Assembly (NCBI GenBank): GCA_019722365.1
Contig: JADFUC010000501.1
Span: forward strand, 2,852,001-2,916,000
Length of the DNA stretch: 64,000 nt
DNA from: Lithospermum erythrorhizon
Taxonomy: Eukaryota; Streptophyta; Magnoliopsida; Boraginales; Boraginaceae
Reading direction: 5' to 3'
Below are positions 23,411-35,242 of this stretch, piece by piece (within the stretch, counting starts at the first letter, position 1; each line of letters begins with the position of its first letter). The translations under genes were made by a program, and so were the position numbers. The notes beneath the pieces are model-generated. The model saw nothing but the letters and a program-made list of their open reading frames with translations, searched no databases and was not told the DNA's origin.

Positions 23411-25777
23411 AAAATGAGTTATAATATAAATCAAAATACATTTATAAAATTTATATGAAAATAGTTAATCACTTATTTATTATCTCGGTTTAAATGTTTG
23501 AAGTATAAATATTTGCGTCTTGGCCTTGCGTACGTTTACTAGTTCCAAAAAATGGCAGCCAAATTAGTCAATATATACAAAAAAAAAAAAAACAATATAT
23601 TTGCCATTCTTTATGACAGCAAATTTTGGTTATTTTTTAATTAAATTTAATATTATGTTAATTATATTTAATTAGAGTTTGTTAATTTCAATAAATTTGT
23701 TTAATTAAATTTAATGTTATATTAAATTAATTTGGTTATAAAATAAAAGATTTAGTGTTGTATTAAAATTATATTAAGTCAATTAACATTCTCACTTTAT
23801 TTTAAGATTTAATGGACTATTATTGTTAATAAAATATTTAAAACAATGAATGTAAAGTACCGAGACTATTGCCTAAATCGCGACTTTTGGGCTTAAATGC
23901 ATCATATACCGCCGTTTCAACATTTCATAACTATAGTAGCGAGTAAGTTTAGTGCCGTTTGTCCACATGAACAACGGTGGTTTGCTAGTTTGCTTACATC
24001 TTAATGATCTCTTGTAATCACGTAACGATTAATTTTTGTGTTTCGGGATGAAAAATTAAGAATAATAGATGTCAGTTGTAAATGTGAGTCATTAATTTTT
24101 AGTGATTTTATTTAATTTATAGCGTTTATCTTTTGATTTAAATTTAAGATTTTGTTATAAATTTAGGATAGTGTGATTTTTTGAATTTGTTTGTAGTTTT
24201 TGTAAGGCTAATTTGCTATTTACACTCACATAATATGCTTTTATTGTCAATCATCCCTTATGATTTGATTCTTGTTATGCTTTAACTCACTGCTCTTTTC
24301 TTGCTTGTTTGTTGCCCCTAAACTATCCGTAGAATTACGATTTTTGGCATTTAACGATATATAAATTCATTAAAAATACCAAATATCTATATTGGCCTTA
24401 ATAACAAATTTCTTAAATATTACACTTGAAAATAGAGATACATTTTGAAATACATTAATATATGAGAATATTTTAAAACAAATAAAATGAATTAAAAAAA
24501 ATCACATCTATACCGCCAACATGACCCGCCTTAACCGCGTCCTCCTTGTTTATAAATGCGCTTCCGTCAAATCCACACATACCTGCGGCCCCTCCCAATC
24601 TCATGGCGCCTCCCCAAAATCCATAACCGCCTAAATCCTCGAATCCGCCCACTTCTGCTCCGCTTCCCTCGATCCCCCAAATCTCTCCTCGTTCTTTCGG
24701 TTGCAAGTTTTTCCTTTTTCTCAATTTTGTTGTCAAAATACTAATATATTTCATTCTTCATTTTTCCTCTTTTTTTACTTAAGGTATTTTCTCAAATTCT
24801 TGATGTTTATACACTTAATTAATATGATTGATTGAGTTAGGGTTTTCAATTAATGAGTTTTTATTCAGGTGATTGTTGCATTTTAATTAATTAGATTTTT
24901 TGGTTGATTGGAGGAATTTGTTTTTGGTTTGAATTAGCTAGGGAAGTAGTGGCGGGATTTTAGGGGGCAGGGGGTGATGCCGAGTTTGCGAGAGGGGAGG
25001 GTGGGGCTAGGATTGGGAGGCGAAGGTGGTGGTTGGTGGTTGGTGCGGGTGTGTTAAAAGATGATGGTGGGGTTTAATTTTGTTTATTATAAAATATCAT
25101 CATATATTAAAAGTATTTCAAAATGTAGCCACTATTTTTCGTGTAATATTTAAGTAAGTTGTAATTAAAGAATTAAAATAGACATTTCATATTTTAATGA
25201 ATTTATATATTATTATTAAATGTAAAATTGTATTTTTTTAATGTCAAAAAATCGAATTGTGAGGGCATTTGAAAAGAAACGAAATTCGAGGGAGTAGTTC
25301 AAACAAGAAAGAAAACTGGGGGCAAGGTAAACCAAGCCCCAGCAATAGGGGTTGATTGAAAATAAACTCATACTATAGTTAGCCTTTTTGTAATTGTATG
25401 AGATGAATATGTATGAACAATAGCATTCCAATTTATATGAATTTAAGTAATCAAATTTTATCTTTAGCTTGGACGCCGCTCAAAAGTGCTATTTATGTTA
25501 CCAAAAAAGTGACGTCCAAGTGTTAACAGAAGGCGTTCGAAGTGGCGATCAGTGCTAAGCAGATGCTTTTCGAAGTGGCGTCAAGTGCTAACTTGGGCGG
25601 TACTTCCATGTGACGTCGTCTAAACTATTCCTTGGACTTCCACTTCTTCATTCGACTTTTTTATGCGGTCTGGAGTTCTTTTTTGGTCTCGTCAAGTTCT
25701 TTTTGCTTAGTAGTGATTATGCATTATATAAGCGACAATCTATCTCACTCGCTTTATAGTTATGCGTTTAGTCCAAA

Positions 25778-25965
25778 AAAATTATTTTTTAGTTGTCGTT
25801 TGAGCTTAATAAAATGATATTTTTACATTCAATATTTTTTTTACTATTTTTATCTTGAAATAAATAACCAACCAATGATATTATTTCGATTGATTGTTAT
25901 TATATTTGATACTTTTGATTACTTTTTATTTCGCTTGAATTGTACGAATGGCTAAAAGCAGTATT
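25778..25965. mobile_element. Partial Stowaway-like MITE (family shared with 38629 and 62478)
   Basis: The interior (AACCAACCAATGATATTATTTCGATTGATTGTTATT and context) closely follows the copies at 38629-38886 and 62478-62732, including the ACATTTTCAA-type motif before a run of T. Clear terminal repeats and TA duplications are not visible here, so this copy looks truncated or worn. Confidence 0.5.
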
Positions 25966-27242
25966 AAAAGCGGAGGATTATTAAAGTAAGTATTTGATCC
26001 TCCAACGACAGACGAGAAAGTGTTATCATAACCAAATTATTAGTGATTCATGATTTATTATTTCGTTTCAACTTTATTATTTGATTGTATGACAGTGGGA
26101 TTGAAAACAACAAGCATTGACCATAAAACACTCAAATAACAAATCTAACCCCATCACAACGACCATGCATCATTATATAAATCCATCCATATATACCAGA
26201 CACCACTTCCCTTATGTGTGGGTCAATCCTGTTCTTACCCTGTTTAATTTAATTTACATACCATTAGAAAAATTATTTATTACCAATAACTTATCCCAAA
26301 ACTTCCGTGTATTGTTAGGCTTGTCATTAAAGAGTTAACAATCAATATGCATGCTTATTAGTTTATTTGTAGATTTACCATGTGCTAGACAAAACATGTT
26401 TTACCTTTGATAATAATGAAATAAAGACAAGATTTGTAAATTTATTGTCTCATAATTAGAGTGTAATTATAAAGAGCAGTCACATGATGATCTTAATCGA
26501 ACATCTATCCAAGCTAAGATAAATAAAAACAACATAATTTACATGTTCATTAGGCTATAGTATACAGTATCCAAAGTAATTAATAAGGCAAAAATAGGAT
26601 ATAAATGAAGATATCTATATTACAATATAAAACTTAATGCGATGGGAATCCTATGATCAACTTGAATTTCAGTTTTATCAAACATGTCCTAACTGGCTAA
26701 CTCTCTTACCATTCACCTTTTTTTTTTCTAGAAATAAGAAAAAGCTCAGAGTTAAAGTGATACGTTAACAAAGAAAACCAATCAAATAATGCATGCATAT
26801 GTGATAGGATTATCCTATGATTAATTCACTTATATGGTAGACCATTTCTGTAGTAGTGTATATAGGCAATCAATAGCAACATAAATTCATACTTCATAGT
26901 AATAATAATCACCACATATATTATCTTCATACATACCATGTATAAATTGATCGACAAATACACACTAATAATACACATCTATATATATAATTTTAACGTT
27001 CCATTATTAATTTTACAATTCTACACGAAGCAAACGTTTAAACAGATCAAAAGCAAAAATAAAATAAAAAGTATTGCTAACAATGCAAACTCGATGAGTA
27101 CGTAGAAACAATATTAATTTTAGCCAAGGAAAAAGTTGACTATAGTCTATAAATAGAAAAATTGTAGTGATCCGACACCATATACTATATAGTTCCAGCT
27201 ACCATATTTTCCGGTTCCGATGAAGCTCCAAATCAAATGAGT

Positions 27243-27566
27243 CTACCTGTTTGATATAGGGTTTGGTCCACTTGGTACTTCATGTTCGGAAGCTTCAAAC
27301 TCTCCTTTAGCATATGTTGATTTTGACTTCTCCTTTCTCTTTCTTGGTTGCAAATCCATAGTCCTTGTTTGAGTGGAAGATGAATCTTGGAGAAGTTTTC
27401 TGCTTAGATTTATTGTTGACGAAGATGTGGAATATTGGTATGATGAAGAGTGACAAATAATGACCATAAAAATGAAGAGAAATCCAAGAAAAATAATGAA
27501 AAGGTTTCTTGATTTTGATGATTTATTGAAGCTATGAGAAATGGGAGTATTTGTTAGTTTAGCCAT
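27243..27566 (-). CDS. CLE41: CLE41/CLE44-type precursor of the TDIF peptide hormone
   Basis: A single-exon gene of 107 residues. The C-terminal 12-residue motif is HEVPSGPNPISN, identical to TDIF, the peptide from CLE41/CLE44 that binds the receptor TDR/PXY, blocks tracheary element differentiation and drives vascular cambium division. A single Arg follows the motif. The rest fits the family: a basic N terminus, a hydrophobic signal segment at about residues 20-37 (NLFIIFLGFLFIFMVIICHS), the conserved KLLQDSS and TMDLQP region, and a basic variable domain. I chose the ATG at 27566 (MAKLTNTP) because it gives a normal secretion signal; an upstream in-frame ATG at 27599 would add 11 residues. 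The mature prolines at positions 4 and 7 are usually hydroxylated. The gene lies alone in AT-rich DNA. Confidence 0.95.
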   Translation of the reverse strand: MAKLTNTPISHSFNKSSKSRNLFIIFLGFLFIFMVIICHSSSYQYSTSSSTINLSRKLLQDSSSTQTRTMDLQPRKRKEKSKSTYAKGEFEASEHEVPSGPNPISNR

Positions 27567-27599
27567 GCAATTTTGGAATAAGAAAATACCACCCTCCAA

Positions 27600-28194
27600 A
27601 GAGTAGATGAGAGTTCAATATCCATGAACAAGTTACATTATTCAAATAACATACGGATTATTATTCAACGCTAATAAGAATATAAGATAGAAGAGATGCT
27701 TGACTACTAGAGGCTAGCTAGAGGACAGGTGACAAGAGAAGGCAAGAAAAAGGAAAAAAGGAAAGATACAGGACAAGGAGGTTCAGGTTTTAGTAAAAGT
27801 GGAAAGAAAAGGGGTGATTTGAAATTCGATACACATTGTTTAAAGTTGGAACTCAGCTTATGTAAAGAAAGCTTATACTTTTATATAAATCAAAAGTATA
27901 ATTTGATTATGTAAATAATAATTAATTATTTTCATAATTGATTTATATTTTTTAATATTTTTTAACTTTTTGTATTTCAATGTATCTTTTTATAATCTCA
28001 ATATAGTGTTTATTGCTTGTAAATCACTTTTGATGCGAATGATCGTATTTTTGAACGGAGGAAGTATATACTAATGCAAAATATATGTGCGTTGCGCAGT
28101 AGTATTTGTCTTTATTTATTGAGTTAATAAATAAAATAATTAATATACATAAATTTAAATTATATGATTTATGTATAATTCATTTAATGTTTAT
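27600..28194. other. Intergenic DNA upstream of the TDIF gene
   Basis: Probably contains the CLE promoter in its left part. A GGAGGAAGTA phrase near 28060 resembles the right end of a Stowaway-like MITE, but no matching left end was found. The motif GTGCGTTGCGCAG near 28088 resembles a terminal motif also seen near 52558. No coding exon is seen. Confidence 0.35.
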
Positions 28195-29100
28195 AATTAT
28201 ATGATCCTTATAATTTTAATAATATAATTTTAATAATAAATTTAAAAGTTTAGTTATCCTTACTACTCTTCATTTTCAAGGTTTAATAACTACATTATGT
28301 AATTTTATTTATTGATAAAAAATATGGGCACTTTCTCTTTTAATAAAAAATTATCTTATGTTATTTATTTATTGTTAAAAAAACACTCACTTCTCAATTA
28401 ATTAGTAGTATAAATTATTCATAGTTATGTATTTCCATTTTGTTTTATGCATTTATTTTAACATATTTTTAATTGATGGTGAATAATAATGTTGCACAAA
28501 GATTGAATAATATCGAGATAGTTGAATTTCTCTAATTTTAACCACATAAAAATAGCCAAAGAGGCCACACATTAGATATTACATTACAGAATGTGAAATC
28601 ATCCAAATGAATGAATAAAGATGACATATCTCTTTTAAAACTATATCTTGTGCAATAATGTTTAGATAAAAAGTTAAACCTCAATAGTATATATATGCGA
28701 TTAATATTACTTGTGAAAACTTTTTAAAATTTTTGACATAGAATTACAACTTTAATATAAAGATTCCTGAGAAGTCATTCAAATAGAAGATGAGAGTAAC
28801 GATTTGTACATCGAATGTTCATCAATAAAGTGGATTATATACCTATAATATACATATTCATCCATGTATTTTCTAGACCATAATATCGATGGATTATATT
28901 TCATATAGAGTAAAAACTAATATAAGTATTATTATGACAATGTACTCTTATTTAGTTTGATAATTACTAATAATGGAGTGTTAAATAGTGGTGAAAATTG
29001 AATTTTTTTTTATAAAAAAAAAATTCATATATTGAATCAACTCTAATTAGTTATTACATCTATAATTTATAGATAAAGGTATTTTTATTTTAAGCACAAA
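28195..29100 (-). repeat. Dispersed repeat, copy 2 (part B inverted, part A direct)
   Basis: 28195-28450 is the inverted counterpart of 23160-23410, and 28847-29100 is the direct counterpart of 22896-23135. About 400 bp of unrelated AT-rich sequence separates them. Relative to copy 1, half of the element is turned over. It is non-coding. Confidence 0.7.
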
Positions 29101-29944
29101 AAAATTAAAATATCCAAATCTATTAATCCTCCATACTAAATGATTGTCATGCTTGATTTAAATGCTCCAAATTGATAAACTTTTACGCCTTCATCGATAA
29201 ACATAATTTTGATTTGAATAAAATTTAATGTCAATATTAAAAGTAAATTGAAAATATTATTATTTTATAATTTTCAACAAATACTACAGCAAAGAAATAA
29301 AAATATTTGGTTTATTCTGTCATTGAAAATCCAGAATTTGGCTTGTGATAGTTTATTGGGAATGGAGGAGTATTAGATAATATATGAGATTGACACTTTT
29401 GTTTCTCAATTATTGAAATGTAATACAAAATATCACATAATAGACTCAGATATATAACCTTTAGTAATTTTTTTGGATTAAGAAAGTATTTTTCAATTAA
29501 TTGAATAATTATCGCCTAGAAAATACTATGAGTGAACTAATTCTGGATGCATTAAAATAGAATTTACTTATGACAAAAAATCCCAACACTATCCCCATTA
29601 TTATATCGTACTTTTTATGCATTTGAGTAGCGATGTTAGTGTTATTTTTTATATAATTGAATGAAAGATGTTGATAATGAACATATGGTAATTAGCATCT
29701 GACAAGAAAGTAATAAATACTTGCACATAATTATAAGAAGTAGATAACTCAATTATGTTTGAATTGTTACTAAAATTTTAGTAAAAAATTTAAGAGTGAT
29801 TAATTATTGAATTGTTAGAGGAATCCTTTTTCATTTTATAAACATATTTTCTGATGAAATATTATAACTAAAGGATAATATAGTAATTAATAATGTAGAA
29901 AAAGGAAGAAACACAACTCACAAATGATGAAACCTTTCATCCTT

Positions 29945-30325
29945 AGGGGCCCTACGCCGCCCCAAAACCCACGAACAACACGTGGGAGGTAATCGCGTGA
30001 TATCTTCGATCTCCGATGCATTGGTCTTCTCGTTTACCACTGCAATTTCAGGGATCGAACACATCCCTTTTGGGGTTGAATCCATGTCAATCGAGAAAAG
30101 TAAGGTAATGGCAGCTCAGCCATGGCGTGCGGGGGTTAAAACTAAGATATGGTAAACTTTTTTATAGCGGCCCCGGTCCGGCTGATGCGACCCGTGCCCT
30201 CAAGCGAAGAGTTTTAGGAGACAGTTCGGCATGCGAGAGATTCTTGAACTCTTCTCGGTGATATCCAACACATGCCATTAAGGCAACAGTCCCGGACGGG
30301 AAGAAGCATTTTATAAATAGAGGAT
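29945..30325 (-). mobile_element. GC-rich island with Pol III-like boxes, candidate SINE
   Basis: This block is clearly richer in G and C than its flanks. Read on the minus strand it contains ATGGCTGAGCTGCC (near 30126-30113), resembling an RNA polymerase III A box, and GTGTTCGATCCC (near 30064-30053), resembling a B box, at tRNA-like spacing. That is the signature of a tRNA-derived SINE head. Clear target-site repeats were not found, and the portion right of 30160 is not explained by it. It could also be a fragment of a larger retroelement. Confidence 0.4.
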
Positions 30326-33300
30326 TGTGAAGCTGATTCTGACTGGAGTTAATATTTTTTATTAGTATATTTTTAGTGAACCTACTGATCAGCTAATCAA
30401 TTTTCTGATAACTTATACTCCCTATATCAAATAAAAATTTGTACTCAAGTCATCAACATTTACCATCCATGAATTATTGACTTACATTTTTTTATTACGA
30501 AAGGTAACTTTATTTGTCATTAATGTTGGAAAACCCCAAATGCAGTGATTTGTAAAATCAACAATGGCCCAACCTAGCGAAATCAGCGGTTTCTAATAGT
30601 CTAATAGGAGAATCTTTGTTGGAAAGAAATGGAGAAATAAAGAAGAAAATAGATTAAAGGGAAGGTGGGAAATGGAGATGGCTAATGGCTTTTTCTTTCT
30701 TGGCTGGTTGCCCAAGAAATCTTTCTTTGACTTGAAAAAACTATATGTTACAGAATTGCATTCTCCTTATTTGCTTTTGTATCACATGACAATCGCATGG
30801 TTCATTAAAGTAGTACGTACTATGTTAAGATACCTTCTTCATTTTTTATTTTTTATTTTGCCTAAAGGTAAAACTAAGCATTCTTTCAACCAAAAGACTT
30901 GATTTTTAGATAGCAATATCATATCTTGTTCGTCTTATTGTTTTCATAAACAATATGGACTATATATTATACACCTGGAGTCTACATCTAGCAATACTGT
31001 ATATAGAGAAGTCATAAATGAAGTGTACCAAGTAAACAATAATGTAACCAAATTCTTCATCCATGACCCCTAGCTCCTTTAATATTACGTCAAGGCACAT
31101 GAAATTCAGCAGCTAAAATAGAACTTTGCAAAGAAAATAACCTTACTTATTATGTCGATTATCTAGATCTAGAATGCCTTATATAAAAAATCTGTTTATA
31201 ATTATATGTAATCATTTAAATGATTGTAAATAATAGGGAGTAATAAATATATACTCCTTATCTACAATAATATAATGAATCAAGCAAATTAAACAAGCCA
31301 AATTGGGAACAAGATGATGCTGTTGATTTAATCCGACGGAGTGAATAGTTTCATATTTATATGGTGGATATTTCCATGATCTCAATGTATTCTCTTTGAA
31401 AAGACAACTCAAATACAAAGTTTATGCCCGATATAAATGAATAATAAAATGAAGTAGCTAGTAGGTGTAATGAGAAGAACACGTCAAAATTCCAATCTTT
31501 TCAATGTGGAAAAAAGAAGCAAATTCCTATTCTCCCCAGTAAAGAAAATGCATGCCAATATGCAAAGCTAGATTATATTTAAATCTCTTTTGGAATAATC
31601 AACTTTCAAAATTCTTGTCTTTTCCAATTATTTTAACGGACATCCTTGACTTATGATAAACCTATCAACTGATGATAGTACAATGATTATTTTTCTTCTT
31701 TGCCCATCATGGAAGTGCTCATCAAACAATCGTTTCAAATTAGAACAATGTTTGGCAAAAGTTTTCCAAGAACAAGTTACACTCTCCTTTATGTTGGTAG
31801 ATATATCTAATAATGTAATAGGACTCGATTAACCAAATTTATTACGAATTGTTCATATATGAGTGATTTAGTTGATTTTTTAATGAGTTCAATGAACATT
31901 ATTACGGAGTATAATTTTCTCGATATTTCAATAGCTTCTTGTTACAATATTATATAAATTTATTTAATTGTTTTATTTGTTTATAATTAGTTTAATAAGC
32001 TGTTAATTGTTGTGGAATGGAGTGACGTGGTCTCCTCCCTACAGTAAATGATCAAGCTGGCAGAGGCAGTTAATAGATTAGCAGGACCCAGAGATCTTCA
32101 TATATGTACGCAAGCCATCTTTTCATTCAATAATCATGGCTTAATAATGGAAGGATAAAGATTTCACATTGTACTCCATTTTATCATTTAGGGGAAATTC
32201 ATTGTTTTATAGAAGTGATGTCGTGACAGTAAAAGTGCTTATTGATCATCGTGCTTAATTCTGACTGTTTTTGATTGCAACTTCAGCCCCGTACCCCACC
32301 ACCATCATCACAACCTCCCGACGCAGTCACCATATCCATCCACCACCTTCAACCAACTTCTTCATCACTAAGGAAGCTGGATCAAATTTCTTGCAGAAGG
32401 CAAAGATAATTTCATCACCATGGATCAAATTTGTAGAGATGAATTTCAGCAATAATAGGGACAGATATTGGATGTCCAAAATATTTTGTGCAAAGATAAT
32501 TCGTTACTAACTCCTCGAGTCCTCGTCCGTTGGATGGAACCTGAACCATTCATTTGCTTGCTTCTCCAAATATCTTCACTCCTCTTTAACTCTTTAATTT
32601 ATAAACTTTGTTTATTTTTCTTCAATAATGATTTGAACAGGTGCAGAGAGTTTGAGGGTTCGTTCATGAAGTCCTTAAGGAGATGCTGAAGTTTGGTATT
32701 GGGGTGTGTGTTAGAGGAGGGAGGAGAAGAGGGTATAGGGACTTTTGTTTGTAGTACTAAAGGATTTTCCTTGAGCTGTTATAAATACTAAACCGTTGAA
32801 TCAGTTGTCACATCATTATTTTTCATCTAATAATTAATTACAATAGTCATTATAGTCATTTCGAGATTTAATGTTTGGTATTAAGGATTCCATTCATGTG
32901 ATTGCTTTCCATAACAAAAATTCCTTAATTTCATCGATGATTTGGTTTGAATTAATATAATTTAATCACTTCATTATCTCATTAAGCAGAGAAATAGTAA
33001 TTTACTCACAATAATTGTGAAACAAATCTGAAACTCCACCAGCTGACATTACATGCCCAACTTCTCAGCCTCACGTGATCTTTATCGTTCGGGTAGGACG
33101 TGCATCTTATTTCTCTGTATTGACGAAAATGAGTTAAATCGAATGCGTATAAATGCTTTAAGGTTGACATTTGTTTTGGAATGTTGATGCTCTTTGTCTG
33201 ACTTCTTCTATTTCCCTGCCTAGATGGTGGTCAAATATATTCATAATATCATAGCTAATTTGATTGGTGATTTGGTGGTGAATTATCTCACCACCAAAAA

Positions 33301-35242
33301 AAAAATCTCACAATTTTTAGATTTTTTTTTTTAATTTCAAATTATCTTCCAATACCACCTTATTTCTCTGTGTGAATAGTTTAATCAAATGCATATAATT
33401 GGTGATTTGGTGGTGAGTTTTTAGAATATTTTGAAGATTAAAATTGTTATTAAAAGATTCTTCGATTCAACCCGATTATAATTCATTTGTTTCAATCAAT
33501 TTTGGTTTCTTGTTTTTTCTTATTTTGCTCCTCCTTTTTTTTTATAATTTGTATTCATGGATGTTTTTTATTTCGTTCTGATGTTTTGGCCATCAATGTG
33601 TTTGCACGTGGTTAATGTTCATTAACCATGTTTTTGTAAAATTGGCGTTATATTTTGAAAATGTATGTCAATTTAGCCATCAATGTATTTGTACTTGGTT
33701 AATATTAATCATGTTTTTATAATTTATTAACGTTTTTGAAATAATATTAATTTAGCATTTAGAACCAATAATCTGCATTTAGTGCAGTTAGCTGATCGTA
33801 GTTATAAATGGTCAATAAATTTGTGTCGGTCAGTGTGTTTTGTGGTTATTATGTCGATTTTGCGCTACAATGGTTAGTTGTTTCCGGTTATATTTTTTTA
33901 AAATATTTTTATGTATATTTTCTTTTTATGTTTTTTTACTTTATAATAATATTATTATATATTTTATTTGATTTTGTAAGTAGTGATTGCTATTAAATCA
34001 ATTTTCTATATTTTAGTATTTAAAACTGACTTTGGAGTGTTTTGGATATTACAGTTTGGTTACATAGAAAAGAATCATTTTTGTTGTTCTTCTACTACGG
34101 TTCTTTTCTTTCGGATAATAGAGATTGTTTGATTTTGGAAAGATTTTTTGATTTTTTGTTTTATTGAAATTTGGTATTGGAAGTTATTTTTATGTCATAA
34201 ATTAAAATCCTTGTATTTTAGGAACATTTTATTGTCAAATTTGAATGGAGGAGTTAATGTAGGAGTATTATTTTTTCATGTTTGTTATTAGATGAGTGAA
34301 GTGACTTATTTGTCGTTTTAGTATCACAGTCTTAAATAATAGAACTAATACTAAAATGTCGGACTTGGGTAAGGGCTTGTTTGGAGAAGATGATGGGCGA
34401 AGGGATGTTGAGTTATTTTTTTATTTATGAAATGAAAAATGCCCTTAAGTCGGAGAAAAAACATCTAAAATTGATGGAATGACATGGCTTTGCTTTCTGA
34501 AAAACGTCGTGTCGAAAACAATGTGGTTGAAGCAGACAGGATTTTTTAACAAGCATTGGTAATCTCCGGTGCCATTAAAACTCTTTTCTAATCAATCATT
34601 TACTCTCTTTTGATAATGTAACTTTTTGTATTCTAACTCTTTGAAATTTTTAACTTTTTTATTTATTTAATTATATTTTTATTTTTATTTATTGGGAAGT
34701 TACCTTCAAGTAGAAAATGATAAAACGTTATGACTTTATTGAACTAAACAATGAAACAAAGGAGGGAGTATCATTATACATTCTCAAGTATGACGTTTAA
34801 ACATATACTACCAATGTGGTAACTAGTCGCTATAATTATTTCGAATTACTATCTCCTTTCAAATTAAAGAAGTACGGAGTATTTACTTTCGTACGTAATG
34901 GTGCAAAAGAAGGAGAATAGATATTAGATACCTTTTGTATTCAAAATCCATCTAGAATAGAACGCAACTCAAACTCGAAGCTAAATCTATGAGAGAGATT
35001 TACAATTTTTCATGTAATTGGTACCGTACAAAAGGAGCCTTAAATCCAAAGTTTCAAATGCATCTGTGTTGCCATCCTAATACAAATGAAGCGAACGCCA
35101 AGAACTGAATAAATTCCGAACAGCAAGAATAACCTTCGACCTACTCAAGTTAAGAACTGAGTAAAAGATTTTAACAAGATGTAGGAGAAGAAGATATTAA
35201 AAATTAGTGCAGAAACAAATGGAGTCAGAGCACTTTCACGTT
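30326..35242. other. Gene-poor intergenic region
   Basis: No convincing exon is seen. There are A/T homopolymer runs, a small hairpin at 33271-33298 (TTTGGTGGTGA and its complement around a 6-bp loop) with a related direct repeat near 33398, a proline- and histidine-rich open frame near 32271 with no family resemblance, and a possible MITE right end (GGAGGGAGTA) near 34768. Confidence 0.4.

Larger units (their letters stand above)
20086..25715. mobile_element. CACTA-like transposon debris (candidate ends and subterminal repeats)
   Basis: The sequence CACTACTAGAA begins at 20086 and is followed within 400 bp by short repeats around a CGGCG core (near 20280, 20332, 20412 and 20452). On the right, TTAGTAGTG ends at 25715, and just inside it at 25470-25620 are repeats of the form AGTGRCGTCMAGTGCTAAC. 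CACTA elements have ends starting CACTA plus such subterminal arrays. However, the two ends share only about 8 bp, their subterminal motifs differ, and the flanking 3-bp target repeat does not match. Another candidate right end (TAGTAGTG) is at 26858. This may be two different elements, or one degraded copy. No clear transposase is seen. Confidence 0.4.

Noticed and set aside
27729..27914. 61-codon basic open frame upstream of the TDIF gene
   Set aside because: Low-complexity Lys- and Gly-rich frame with no homologue recognised; probably chance.
32271..32689. Two overlapping open frames near 32.3-32.7 kb
   Set aside because: No recognisable motif, no splice-joined partners, and base use like the flanks.
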